This document shows positions 1 to 7,480 of a DNA stretch of 64,000 bases, in pieces. The position numbers were made by a program, and so were the translations under genes. The notes below the pieces were generated by a model. It had not been told where the DNA came from and did not search any database. It saw nothing but the letters and a program-made list of their open reading frames with translations. The first letter of the stretch is position 1, and each line of letters begins with the position of its first letter. Location: NCBI GenBank assembly GCA_016744595.1, contig JADGEB010000003.1, positions 1-64,000 of the forward strand. Reading direction: 5' to 3'. This stretch comes from Desulfuromusa sp. (GTDB taxonomy: Bacteria > Desulfobacterota > Desulfuromonadia > Desulfuromonadales > Geopsychrobacteraceae).

Positions 1-1
1 C

Positions 2-160
2 TTGAAAGCTGCTTATCATTTGAACTGTATCGGTTGCCATCAGGAAGTCGACGGGCCAACCGGCTGTGAAGACTGCCATGCAAAAACTGAGGCTGGTGAT
101 AAGTTCTATCGTTCTGGAGAGTTTGCCCCGAAAGAGTCAGCACATTCATCTGGCCACTGA
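2..160 (+). CDS. Multihaem c-type cytochrome, C-terminal fragment
   Basis: The window opens inside this gene; 52 codons remain before the TGA. The fragment has two CxxCH haem-attachment motifs (CIGCH, CEDCH) only nine residues apart, and an extra histidine before the first that could be an axial ligand. Such dense packing is typical of periplasmic cytochromes of the c3/c7 type. The gene ends 36 bp before the ATG of the FeS subunit. With that gene and the NrfD-like gene it would form a three-part quinone:cytochrome oxidoreductase, as in the Cbc complexes of Geobacter. The number of haems and the signal peptide lie outside the window, so the exact family cannot be named. Confidence 0.8.
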   Translation: MKAAYHLNCIGCHQEVDGPTGCEDCHAKTEAGDKFYRSGEFAPKESAHSSGH

Positions 161-196
161 TGATTGCTGTACGGGAATATACAAGGAGATTTCGTT

Positions 197-1135
197 ATGA
201 GTAAAATAACACGTAGAAGATTTTTAGCCGGAAGTGCTGCCGGTGGGGCTGCTTTGATGCTGACCCCAGCTCAAAAAGCGCTCGCTGCCGGTTCATTTGA
301 AGGTTTCCCTGAGGGGATGGGTGTTCTGGTTGACTTCACCCGTTGCGTTGGTTGTCGTACCTGTGAAGCTGCATGTAATGAAGAACAGCATTTACCAGAA
401 CCGGCTAAGCCATTTGACGATACTTCAGTTTTTGATGAGATTCACCATGGTCAGAAACGTCGTCCAACCGACAAGGCTTATACCATTGTTAATCGCTATG
501 AGCCAAAAGATGCAGATAAGCCACTTTACCGGAAGATTCAGTGTAATCACTGTAACGAGCCAGCATGCTTAACTTCCTGTTTTGTTAATGCTTACAAGAA
601 GACCCCGGAAGGTGCGGTTATCTATAATTCCAAGGTCTGTGTTGGCTGTCGGAACTGTATGATTGCCTGTCCATTTCATATCCCTGCCTACTCTTATACA
701 TCGGTATTAAATCCGGTGATCAAGAAGTGTATCTTCTGTTACGACACCCGCTTAAAAGAGGGGAAGCCGCCGGCGTGTGTAGAAAGTTGCCCACAGCAGG
801 TTATGACCTTTGGTAAGCGGAAGGATCTGATGAAGATTGCTCACGAACGGATCAAAAAGAATCCGGGTAAATATGTCAATCATGTTTACGGTGAAAAGGA
901 AGTCGGTGGAACTGGCTGGTTCTATCTCTCAAATGCTCCTTTTGAAGAGGCTGGGTTTGATGTTAACCTGCCGAAAAAACCAATTATTGACAATGTTAAG
1001 GATTTCCTGGCCATAGTTCCTATGGTTCTCACAATCTGGCCGGCGCTGTTTACAGGTTTCCACCTGCTTGCAACCAAAGGAAAATCTCACGGTCATGGAG
1101 ATGATCATAGCCACGACGAGCAGGAGGGCCACTAA
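197..1135 (+). CDS. Tat-exported four-cluster [4Fe-4S] ferredoxin subunit (HybA/DsrO-like)
   Basis: A 312-aa electron-transfer subunit expected on the periplasmic side of the membrane. It starts with a twin-arginine signal (SKITRRRFLAGSAAGG). Four cysteine clusters follow: CVGCRTCEAAC, CNHCNEPACLTSC, CVGCRNCMIACP and CIFCYDTR...CVESCP, the usual set for four cubane clusters. Near residue 280 there is one membrane segment, as in HybA, then a His/Asp-rich tail. The ATG at 197 is preferred over the TTG at 164 because it has an AAGGAGA ribosome site 8 nt upstream and begins the Tat signal cleanly. It probably passes electrons between the adjacent NrfD-like quinone subunit and the upstream cytochrome. 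The direction of flow cannot be read from sequence. Confidence 0.9.
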   Translation: MSKITRRRFLAGSAAGGAALMLTPAQKALAAGSFEGFPEGMGVLVDFTRCVGCRTCEAACNEEQHLPEPAKPFDDTSVFDEIHHGQKRRPTDKAYTIVNRYEPKDADKPLYRKIQCNHCNEPACLTSCFVNAYKKTPEGAVIYNSKVCVGCRNCMIACPFHIPAYSYTSVLNPVIKKCIFCYDTRLKEGKPPACVESCPQQVMTFGKRKDLMKIAHERIKKNPGKYVNHVYGEKEVGGTGWFYLSNAPFEEAGFDVNLPKKPIIDNVKDFLAIVPMVLTIWPALFTGFHLLATKGKSHGHGDDHSHDEQEGH

Positions 1136-1137
1136 CA

Positions 1138-2394
1138 ATGAAAAAATTAGAAACTTATGGGGTTAAGCCTCACGATGCAGGAATGAAGGCAGATGGGCAG
1201 AAGTGGTCAATAATGGAAAAATTGCTCCTCGGGCTGACCTTGGATCAATATATTGGCCAAGCACTTCGCAATAAGCTTAACTGGTTTCTGGCAATTATCT
1301 TTGCCATCGGAATCCCGGTTATTCTGTATCGTTTTGTTTTCAGTCTAGGTGCCGTGACCCATTCTTCTTATGATTATCCTTGGGGTTTGTTCCTCGGTTT
1401 TGGTCTGTTCTGCATGGTTCCGCTGTCCGCTTCCGGTTTTATGCTTGGAACGACAGTTGAAATCTTTGGCCGGCACGATTTTGAGCCGATAGAGCGCCTT
1501 GCCTTGTTAAATGGCCTGCTTGGTTACTTCTTTGCTGTTGTTTATTTGCTGGTTGACCTTGGTCAGCCATGGCGCTTGTCCTACCCAATGGTTTATTCGT
1601 TTGGTCCTGCTGCTGTTCTGTTCCTGGTCGGTTGGCATGTTGCGACCTACCTTTCGGTTCAGGTTGCTGAAGTTTCCACCGCTTTCTTTGAGTGGATTGG
1701 ATTTCAGCGCGGTTATGATTTTATCCGTAAGGGAACCGTTGGTTTGACCGTTTCTGGTATCATTCTTTCGACTTTGCACCAGGGAGCTCTGGGAGCCTTG
1801 TTTCTATACGCTCCGGGGAAAGTCCATCCGCTTTGGTATTCATCGGCATTTCAGTGGATCCACTTTTTTACTTCATCGATTCCAGCAGGTCTCTGTATGG
1901 TCATCTGTGTTAGTACGGTTGTTATTTATACGATGAAGTGGCGTTGCGACCAGCGGTTTATCGACAATCTTGATAGAATTACAATTTCATTGGCAAAAGG
2001 TGCGGCCATGGGGCTTAGTACCTACCTCATTATTAAGCTGATTGCTGTTGCCCATGATAATGAGTGGGCATATCTGACAACGGGTTGGGGGATCTGGTGG
2101 TTGTTTGAAATTGTTGGGTTTGTGTTCGCACCATTGGTTATCCTTTCCTATGCAATTCGCAATAAGCTGGTTGGATTGTGCCGTATTGGTGCTTTCCTCA
2201 CGGTAGCCGGAATTCTCTTGAATCGCCTGAATACAGCTTTGATTACCTTTAACTGGCAGTTATATCAGGAGATTCCGCACTATCTTGAGTTTATTATTGC
2301 GGTTACAATTTTCGGTATTTATGTGGCAACCTATCGTTTTATCCTGGCTCGTTTGCCGATTCTCTACCAGTTTAAATCTCAGGCAGAGAAATAA
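1138..2394 (+). CDS. NrfD/HybB-like integral membrane quinone-binding subunit
   Basis: A 418-aa polytopic membrane protein of the NrfD/PsrC superfamily, which exchanges electrons between membrane quinones and partner FeS proteins. Many hydrophobic segments (about 9-10) run from residue 45 to 410, including the family-like stretches around WGLFLGFGLFCMVPLSASGF and STLHQGALGALF. The ATG is 2 nt after the stop of the FeS gene, so the two are translationally coupled. Together with the cytochrome fragment upstream it completes a cytochrome-FeS-NrfD module. The gene is followed by a terminator, so the module ends here. Confidence 0.88.
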   Translation: MKKLETYGVKPHDAGMKADGQKWSIMEKLLLGLTLDQYIGQALRNKLNWFLAIIFAIGIPVILYRFVFSLGAVTHSSYDYPWGLFLGFGLFCMVPLSASGFMLGTTVEIFGRHDFEPIERLALLNGLLGYFFAVVYLLVDLGQPWRLSYPMVYSFGPAAVLFLVGWHVATYLSVQVAEVSTAFFEWIGFQRGYDFIRKGTVGLTVSGIILSTLHQGALGALFLYAPGKVHPLWYSSAFQWIHFFTSSIPAGLCMVICVSTVVIYTMKWRCDQRFIDNLDRITISLAKGAAMGLSTYLIIKLIAVAHDNEWAYLTTGWGIWWLFEIVGFVFAPLVILSYAIRNKLVGLCRIGAFLTVAGILLNRLNTALITFNWQLYQEIPHYLEFIIAVTIFGIYVATYRFILARLPILYQFKSQAEK

Positions 2395-2452
2395 GGGGAC
2401 GATCATTGCCGGTTAGATAAAGGCATGAAGTTCCAGTAATGGTTTTATGAAA

Positions 2453-2496
2453 ATCCCTGACAAGCAGAGATATCCTTTGCCTGTCAGGGATTTTTA
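2453..2496 (+). terminator. Intrinsic terminator of the cytochrome/FeS/NrfD operon
   Basis: A perfect 10-bp stem (ATCCCTGACA paired with TGTCAGGGAT) encloses a 19-nt loop and is followed by TTTTATTTT. It lies 58 bp after the NrfD stop and before the next gene. Confidence 0.8.
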
Positions 2497-2546
2497 TTTT
2501 ACTATCGCCACATTGTTAAAATTGTAACAATCTGAAGTGAGGGAAT

Positions 2547-3374
2547 ATGTTTGATAATTTGATCGCCAGAGCTATTGTTCCGGTTACTATTGCAGTGACT
2601 GGATTTGTCATTTTTGGCTGCATTCTACTGTATTCTTTTGTTAAATCAGATATGACGGCAGAGTCTCTGCAATATTTGAACAATTGTGCTGATACGGTGA
2701 TCAAATCAACCAGCTACGCCATGATGGAAGATGATCGGCACTCTATCCAGAATATAGTGACGAATATTGGCACAAGATCAAATGTAGAATTTATTCGTAT
2801 TTATGATCAAGATGGCACGGTTCAGTTTGCTGGTCAGGATGAACCTGAGGGGCAATCTAAAACAGTTGATGCCCATATTGACGAGTTTTTACAGACCAAT
2901 ATTTTTACCAAGGAAACGGCTCTGCGTGATATCGATCATGCTAATGGTCATATTACTGTTTCTTTGCCAATTTTGAATGAATCCTCTTGTATGACTTCAG
3001 CTTGTCATTTTCACCCCGAGGATGAGCAAGCTCTTGGTTTTTTTACAATCGCTGTATCCAGTGAATCTCTGGACGAAACCCTGTCTGTTTTGCGTTATCG
3101 AATGATGATTTTCTGCGTGATGGTTTTATTTATGACTATCGGTGGTGTGACCGCCTTGTTGAGGATGAATCTTTTTCTACCAATTATTCGTTTGACATAT
3201 AATGCTGAGCAGGCAGCTCAAGGGGTTGCAGAAGGTGACCTACCAAAATCTGATCATAAACTTGGAAAGCTCAATAAAGATTTTCGTTTGTTGGTCAAAC
3301 AACGGGATCAAGCCTTGCGGGATATAGAGGCTTTGAGAACCCCGGATAGAAATGTAGACGATGGCTCTCGATGA
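2547..3374 (+). CDS. Two-TM periplasmic sensor protein with CX4CH motif and HAMP, no output domain
   Basis: A 275-aa protein with membrane segments near residues 8-32 and 183-203, enclosing a periplasmic domain of about 150 residues. That domain carries CMTSACHFHP (Cys 147, Cys 152, His 153), a CX4CH arrangement followed by a CxxHP-LGFF context. This resembles the haem-bearing sensor domains of Geobacter-type kinases and chemoreceptors. A HAMP-like linker follows (about 205-265) and the protein then simply stops: there is no kinase, GGDEF or methyl-accepting domain. Its last codons overlap the next gene by 4 bp (ATGA), so the partner may supply the output or anchor. Covalent haem binding at CX4CH is an inference. 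Confidence 0.7.
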   Translation: MFDNLIARAIVPVTIAVTGFVIFGCILLYSFVKSDMTAESLQYLNNCADTVIKSTSYAMMEDDRHSIQNIVTNIGTRSNVEFIRIYDQDGTVQFAGQDEPEGQSKTVDAHIDEFLQTNIFTKETALRDIDHANGHITVSLPILNESSCMTSACHFHPEDEQALGFFTIAVSSESLDETLSVLRYRMMIFCVMVLFMTIGGVTALLRMNLFLPIIRLTYNAEQAAQGVAEGDLPKSDHKLGKLNKDFRLLVKQRDQALRDIEALRTPDRNVDDGSR

Positions 3375-3874
3375 CTCAAGAAACGGAAATTCCTCTACCG
3401 GATATTAATCCACTACGAAAGCAAGTTAAGGCGAAGATTAAAAAACTAGAGTTGCATTCTAGTACTGGTCTTTGGATTCTTGCTCTGTTTACTGCCCTTA
3501 GTATGGGTGCTTTTCGTAATTTTGATTTCCTTCCCCCTCTAAGTGAAGGCATTCGAGCTGCATTAGGTGCAGGTCCTCCGGTCAAATATATCAATTGGGC
3601 TCTAGTTGTTTACGGGTTTTCAGCAATTATTTTGATTTTGACCCAGATGGCCAGTGATAATAAACCGCGCGGTGCTTTAGCTCACTTTGGTTATCTTGGA
3701 GCCTTCTATCTTTTTTATCATTTTTCAGAAGGGCTAAGCGAAAATTTCTGGGCAATTTTTGTGGTTGGATTAACGATTTTAGGGCTGCAAAGTTATCATG
3801 TCTGGAACTATTATCATGAAAAGATTCAGGAGCAGACTGAAATTTTACAGGAGTTGGATAAGCTCCTGGATTGA
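3371..3874 (+). CDS. Small four-TM membrane protein coupled to the sensor gene
   Basis: A 167-aa protein that I do not recognise. It has a charged N-terminus, then four hydrophobic segments near residues 30-46, 66-88, 97-117 and 120-140, and ends in a short Glu/Lys/Leu-rich helix (KIQEQTEILQELDKLL). Its ATG lies inside the end of the sensor gene (4-bp overlap), so the two products are probably made in fixed ratio and may form one membrane complex. A bidirectional terminator follows. Confidence 0.65.
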   Translation: MTQETEIPLPDINPLRKQVKAKIKKLELHSSTGLWILALFTALSMGAFRNFDFLPPLSEGIRAALGAGPPVKYINWALVVYGFSAIILILTQMASDNKPRGALAHFGYLGAFYLFYHFSEGLSENFWAIFVVGLTILGLQSYHVWNYYHEKIQEQTEILQELDKLLD

Positions 3875-3910
3875 TCTTTTAATGGATTTTCCTGAGATCT
3901 GTATTGTTTA

Positions 3911-3939
3911 AAAACCCGCCCCTAAAAGGGCGGGTTTTT
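3911..3939. terminator. Bidirectional intrinsic terminator between convergent genes
   Basis: An 11-bp perfect stem (AAAACCCGCCC with GGGCGGGTTTT) and a 6-nt loop. The A-run on one side and T-run on the other let it work for both the plus-strand sensor pair and the minus-strand parvulin gene. Confidence 0.88.
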
Positions 3940-3951
3940 AATTGTGATTTA

Positions 3952-4233
3952 TTATTCGGTTCTGTTGGTGACCTCAATCAGGTGATAACCGAATTGGGTT
4001 TTTACTGGACCTAAAACTTTTCCGATAGCGCCACTGAAAACCACTTCATCAAATTCTTTTACCATCTGTCCAGGAGAAAACTCACCAAGAGCCCCTCCTT
4101 GCTTGCCGGATGGACATTGTGAGTGTTTTTTTGCGACCTCCGCAAAATCTGCACCAGCCTCAATTTCGACCTTCAGATTGTTGCAGTTGTCTTCACTTGG
4201 AACCAGAATGTGACGCGCACTTGCTTTTGCCAT
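3952..4233 (-). CDS. ppiC: Parvulin-type peptidyl-prolyl cis-trans isomerase
   Basis: A 93-aa single-domain rotamase without a signal peptide, so cytoplasmic, the size of E. coli PpiC. It shows the parvulin pattern: ASARHILV at the start, FAEVAKKHSQCPSG, GGALGEFSPGQMVKEFDE, and the closing VKTQFGYHLIEV. Parvulins isomerise X-Pro bonds during folding. The gene stands alone, reading toward the shared terminator; a GAGAAG-type ribosome site lies just upstream of the ATG. Confidence 0.93.
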   Translation of the reverse strand: MAKASARHILVPSEDNCNNLKVEIEAGADFAEVAKKHSQCPSGKQGGALGEFSPGQMVKEFDEVVFSGAIGKVLGPVKTQFGYHLIEVTNRTE

Positions 4234-4302
4234 AGTTGTTCTTCTCCTTGAGGTTTTATTGACCTGAATGCCGTGCTTCAGGTTGAACTGATTGGAGGCT
4301 GG

Positions 4303-4614
4303 TCACAGCAGCCAGCCAAAATCCTTATTGCAATTGTGACAATGCCATTTTGGATTAGTTTTGCTGATCATGCAACTGCCGGGAATGATTTTTCCTGTTT
4401 CAAGACCATCAATATATTTCTTACTAAGGCATGGTTTCCCGTATGCAAAGAATGCAACATTATCAGATGCGCAGGCTGGGCAAGCAGGGATAGTATCAAC
4501 ATCAAAATTTTCGTCAAGAATGGAATCATTGGTAGTTAACTGCTGGGGAGAGTCCCTCATGGATGAAAAAAGTTTTCGCAGTATTGCCCTAAAGAGAGAC
4601 AAAGGTTCAGCCAT
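4303..4614 (-). CDS. Small zinc-ribbon protein of unknown function
   Basis: A 103-aa protein with two cysteine knuckles, CPACAS (about residues 44-49) and CHNCNKDFGW near the C-terminus. They are separated by a conserved-looking YGKP...G...GSCMISKTNPKW segment. This matches a recurrent family of short uncharacterised bacterial proteins that appear to bind one zinc. The N-terminal 40 residues look unstructured. It is 12 bp downstream of the methyltransferase gene on the same strand, so probably co-transcribed with it. No function can be assigned. Confidence 0.6.
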   Translation of the reverse strand: MAEPLSLFRAILRKLFSSMRDSPQQLTTNDSILDENFDVDTIPACPACASDNVAFFAYGKPCLSKKYIDGLETGKIIPGSCMISKTNPKWHCHNCNKDFGWLL

Positions 4615-4626
4615 TTCTCAAAATAT

Positions 4627-5259
4627 TTATTTTCTTGCCGAACCACGGATGGTTCTATTGACGAAAACCGGAGCTCCAGCCATTGGAGCTTCAGTCAATA
4701 GTTCAAAATGGAGGCCAGTTGCTTGAATCGCTGCTGCTGTATCGCGGGTTAAACGGCAATTTCCGGCACAAAAACTCCAAAAAGGTTCGATACGGCGTTG
4801 CCAGGTTAAAGTTGGAGGGTGGTTAGAAATAATATGCTCAAGGAAAAGAAACAGGCCGTTGGGGCGTAATAAACGATATATCTCGTTGAGGCTGGCCTCA
4901 AGATTGGGAACAGAGCAGAGAACCAAAGTGGAAACAATCGTGTCAAAAGAGGCATCAGGCATCTCTATTGATTCTGCCTCCCAATGGGTAATATTGAGTC
5001 TGTCTTTTTGTAAGTCTTCTGATTTGCGTACTAAATTCTTGCGCATCTGTGCGTCTGGTTCGCTGAGAACAATCTGTGTGACAGCATCAGGATAGAGAGG
5101 AAGGTTGACTCCTGTGCCCGCTCCAATTTCGAGCAGGTCTCCACTGGCCTGAGATAGTAGATCTTTGCGCCATCCATGCAAGCATTTTTTTTCGGTACTG
5201 CGCATGGCATAGTCATAACTTTTTGCAATCAAATAGGAACGTATTTTTTTAAGTGGCAT
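4627..5259 (-). CDS. Class I SAM-dependent methyltransferase (METTL7/TMT1-like)
   Basis: A 210-aa Rossmann-fold methyltransferase. Motif I is LLEIGAGTGVN, followed by the acidic LSEPDAQM, and motif post-II by IVSTLVLCSVPN. The C-terminal part (FLFLEHI...W..RIEPFW...CRLTRDT) resembles the METTL7/TMT1 group, some members of which methylate thiols. I chose the ATG at 5259; a TTG at 5292 would add 11 residues but has no ribosome site. The substrate is unknown. The gene is divergent from the ABC exporter. Confidence 0.75.
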   Translation of the reverse strand: MPLKKIRSYLIAKSYDYAMRSTEKKCLHGWRKDLLSQASGDLLEIGAGTGVNLPLYPDAVTQIVLSEPDAQMRKNLVRKSEDLQKDRLNITHWEAESIEMPDASFDTIVSTLVLCSVPNLEASLNEIYRLLRPNGLFLFLEHIISNHPPTLTWQRRIEPFWSFCAGNCRLTRDTAAAIQATGLHFELLTEAPMAGAPVFVNRTIRGSARK

Positions 5260-5421
5260 TGTTTTGGATACCGTCTCTTCTCTTGTTCGCAAATAGACTC
5301 ATGAAAACGAACCTGACACATATGTTACCATAATGGTTATGCTTATTGTAGCCGGTAAACTCTTATAAAAGATGGTTGTAATTTTACGAGTTAAGTATAA
5401 TCAAATTTGTTGTTAACCACC

Positions 5422-5450
5422 TTGTCAGGTTGATGTAGCAGTTGTATATT
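5422..5450 (+). promoter_or_regulatory. Sigma-70 promoter, probably giving a leaderless ABC transporter mRNA
   Basis: TTGTCA (5422-5427), a 17-bp spacer, and TATATT (5445-5450). Only 7 nt separate the -10 box from the ATG at 5458, and no ribosome site is present. Transcription would therefore begin at or next to the start codon. Confidence 0.6.
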
Positions 5451-5457
5451 CAGCGCC

Positions 5458-6396
5458 ATGAATGCATTGGATATAGAAAACTTACATAAGTCTTTTGATG
5501 GGGTTGCAGCGGTAAAAGGGGTCAGCTTTGCCATTAAAAAAGGTGAAATCTTTGGTTTGCTGGGTCCAAATGGCGCTGGGAAAAGCACCACTATTAATAT
5601 GATTGCGGGGGTTGTTCGGCTGGGAACAGGGAGTATCACCGCCTTTGGCTACGATAACCAACGTGATTATCGGCACACTCGAAGAATGTTGGGAGTCGTG
5701 CATCAGGAAGTTGTTATTGATAACTTTTTCACTGTTGACCAGGCTCTTCAGCTTCATGCCGGTTACTACGGAGTTAAGGATGATCCCGCCTGGCGTCAGT
5801 TGTTGATTGAACGGCTGGGACTGAAGCCTCATCTGAATAAAGTGATGTTAAAATTGTCCGGTGGTTTGAAGCGACGTTTCATGATTGCTAAGGCGCTTAT
5901 TCACAGGCCACAATTATTGCTTCTGGACGAACCAACTGCTGGAGTTGACGTCGAATTGCGGCATGGGTTGTGGGAGTTTGTCAGAGAAATCAACCAACAG
6001 GGAACCACAATATTGTTGACAACGCACTATCTGGAAGAGGCCGAAGTGATGTGTGATCGCATTGCGATCATGAATCATGGTGAGTTGATTGCACTGGAAG
6101 AGACACAAAAGTTGATTCGGCGCTTGTCTCGTCGTCAGTTGCGCGTTTGGCTTGAGCAGCCTCTACAGGAAGTTCCTGCAATTTTGGAGCAATACTTGCC
6201 TCAATTGAAAGAGGATGGAAATGTTCTTCTTCTCAATTTACCAGCAGGTGAAGGTGCAGGGAAAATATTAACTCTACTTGCAGAATCGGGACTGAGGGTT
6301 CGAGATGTCGAAACCGATCAGAGTGGTTTGGAAGAAGTTTTTATCCACCTGACTGGCATGAAGGGGGGCGATGGTGGCAATCAGTCAAGACAATAA
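5458..6396 (+). CDS. ABC-2 type exporter ATP-binding protein
   Basis: A 312-aa ATPase of the ABC-2 exporter class (CcmA/NodI/DrrA-like). Walker A is GPNGAGKST, the signature LSGGLKRR, Walker B LLLLDEPTAGVD, and the H-loop TTHYLEEAE. The last 90 residues form the DrrA-like C-terminal extension. It powers the permease encoded next, with a 26-bp overlap between the genes. The substrate is not evident; lipid, polysaccharide or drug export are all possible for this group. The start has no Shine-Dalgarno sequence but sits right behind a good promoter. Confidence 0.92.
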   Translation: MNALDIENLHKSFDGVAAVKGVSFAIKKGEIFGLLGPNGAGKSTTINMIAGVVRLGTGSITAFGYDNQRDYRHTRRMLGVVHQEVVIDNFFTVDQALQLHAGYYGVKDDPAWRQLLIERLGLKPHLNKVMLKLSGGLKRRFMIAKALIHRPQLLLLDEPTAGVDVELRHGLWEFVREINQQGTTILLTTHYLEEAEVMCDRIAIMNHGELIALEETQKLIRRLSRRQLRVWLEQPLQEVPAILEQYLPQLKEDGNVLLLNLPAGEGAGKILTLLAESGLRVRDVETDQSGLEEVFIHLTGMKGGDGGNQSRQ

Positions 6397-7162
6397 ATAT
6401 TATCCCTGGCTCCCCTTTGTCACGCTGTTGCGTAAAGAAATTCTACGTTTCTGGAGGGTCTCAACGCAAACGCTGTTAACCCCAATTGTAACGGCATCGT
6501 TATACCTCTTTATTTTTGGGGCAACTTTGGGAGAGCGTCTTAATGTTCTTGAAGGGTTCAGTTATGCCCAGTTTGTTATTCCTGGCTTAATTATTATGGG
6601 GGTCATCAATAATACTTTTGCTAACACCTCCTCGTCTTTATTTATGTCACGTTATCTTGGGGGGATCGTCGATCTGCTAGTGACTCCGGTTAGTCCGCCA
6701 CAGTTCATTATGGCATATACTCTGGCAGCGATGCTGCGTGGATTGCTCGTGGGGACAGTTGTTTGGTTGATTTCAACGTTGTTTGCAGTGTTGCCTTGGG
6801 AGTCTCCTTTGTTGGCGATTCTGATGGCGATTCTGGCTAGCTTTTTATTTGCACAATTTGGTCTTATCGCTGCAATTTATGCTCACAATTTTGATACCCT
6901 TTCTATGTACAGTAACTTTTTAATTCTACCGTTGGTTTATCTTGGAGGGGTTTTTTATCCAATCTCCATCCTTCCCGACCCTTGGGGAACGTTTTCTTAT
7001 CTGAACCCATTGTTCTACCTGATAGACGGTTTCCGGCACGCGATTATCGGTGTTGGGGATACCAGTTACCTGCTTGCTTTCGGGGTCAGTTCAGGAATTG
7101 CGGCAACCTTATTTGTCTGGGCTGCATGGTTGATCGGGAAGGGGTATCGATTGCGAGCCTGA
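6371..7162 (+). CDS. ABC-2 type exporter permease
   Basis: A 263-aa membrane protein with about six hydrophobic segments and the ABC-2 signature region in the C-terminal half (FLILPLVYLGGVFYPISILP, then LNPLFYLIDGFRHAI). The start ATG (6371) lies inside the end of the ATPase gene behind GGGGGGCG; a GTG one codon later is an alternative. With the ATPase it makes a two-gene exporter. The next gene begins only 12 bp on, so it may ride on the same transcript. Confidence 0.9.
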   Translation: MVAISQDNKYYPWLPFVTLLRKEILRFWRVSTQTLLTPIVTASLYLFIFGATLGERLNVLEGFSYAQFVIPGLIIMGVINNTFANTSSSLFMSRYLGGIVDLLVTPVSPPQFIMAYTLAAMLRGLLVGTVVWLISTLFAVLPWESPLLAILMAILASFLFAQFGLIAAIYAHNFDTLSMYSNFLILPLVYLGGVFYPISILPDPWGTFSYLNPLFYLIDGFRHAIIGVGDTSYLLAFGVSSGIAATLFVWAAWLIGKGYRLRA

Positions 7163-7174
7163 AAAGGAGGAGAT

Positions 7175-7456
7175 ATGTTGTCAGGAAAAAACCGTACTTC
7201 ATTTAATGTATTTTATGATGCTGTCAGGGATGAATCATTGCTTGACAATAAAACCACGATCCTGATCGGCCTTGCTGCTGCAATGACGAGCGGGTGTGCT
7301 CCCTGAATGGAACACTACCTTGGCGTGGCCGAGGAACAGGGGATCTCTGGAGGTGAAATTGGTGCCGTGCAGGGGATTTGTATGGCAGTTTCGGCTGGAA
7401 GGGTCAACGCACAATTTAGAGAGATTGAGAATCAGTTTAAGGAAAGAGGCAGCTGA
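7175..7456 (+). CDS. AhpD/carboxymuconolactone-decarboxylase-like selenoprotein (in-frame TGA = Sec44)
   Basis: Read through one in-frame TGA (7304-7306), this is a 93-residue protein starting at the ATG behind a strong AAGGAGGA site. The reading frame is open on both sides: 43 codons before the TGA, 49 after, then TGA at 7454. The TGA falls at the active site of the CMD/AhpD fold, giving Cys41-Ala-Pro-Sec44-Met-Glu-His47 in the family's CxxC...H position. The flanking motif (ILIGLAAAM before, LGVAEEQGIS-GEIGAV after) is normal for the family. AhpD-like proteins with Sec in CxxU are among known bacterial selenoproteins. A hairpin suitable as a SECIS element follows the TGA. The likely role is thiol/peroxide redox chemistry, fitting its neighbour hslO. 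The selenocysteine machinery is not in this window. Confidence 0.82.
7318..7334 (+). promoter_or_regulatory. Candidate bacterial SECIS hairpin
   Basis: A 7-bp stem (CCTTGGC with GCCGAGG, one G-U pair) has a GTG apical loop that starts 19 nt after the TGA codon. This distance and a G at the start of a small loop fit the usual bacterial SECIS pattern for SelB recruitment. It lies within coding sequence, as bacterial SECIS elements do. Confidence 0.6.
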
Positions 7457-7480
7457 TTTGTTAGCTTGGAGCAGATATAG

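Noticed and set aside
7163-7456. Reading 7175-7456 as a pseudogene broken by a stop
   Set aside because: Only one TGA interrupts the frame, it sits exactly at a redox Cys position, and both halves keep family sequence; selenocysteine explains it better.
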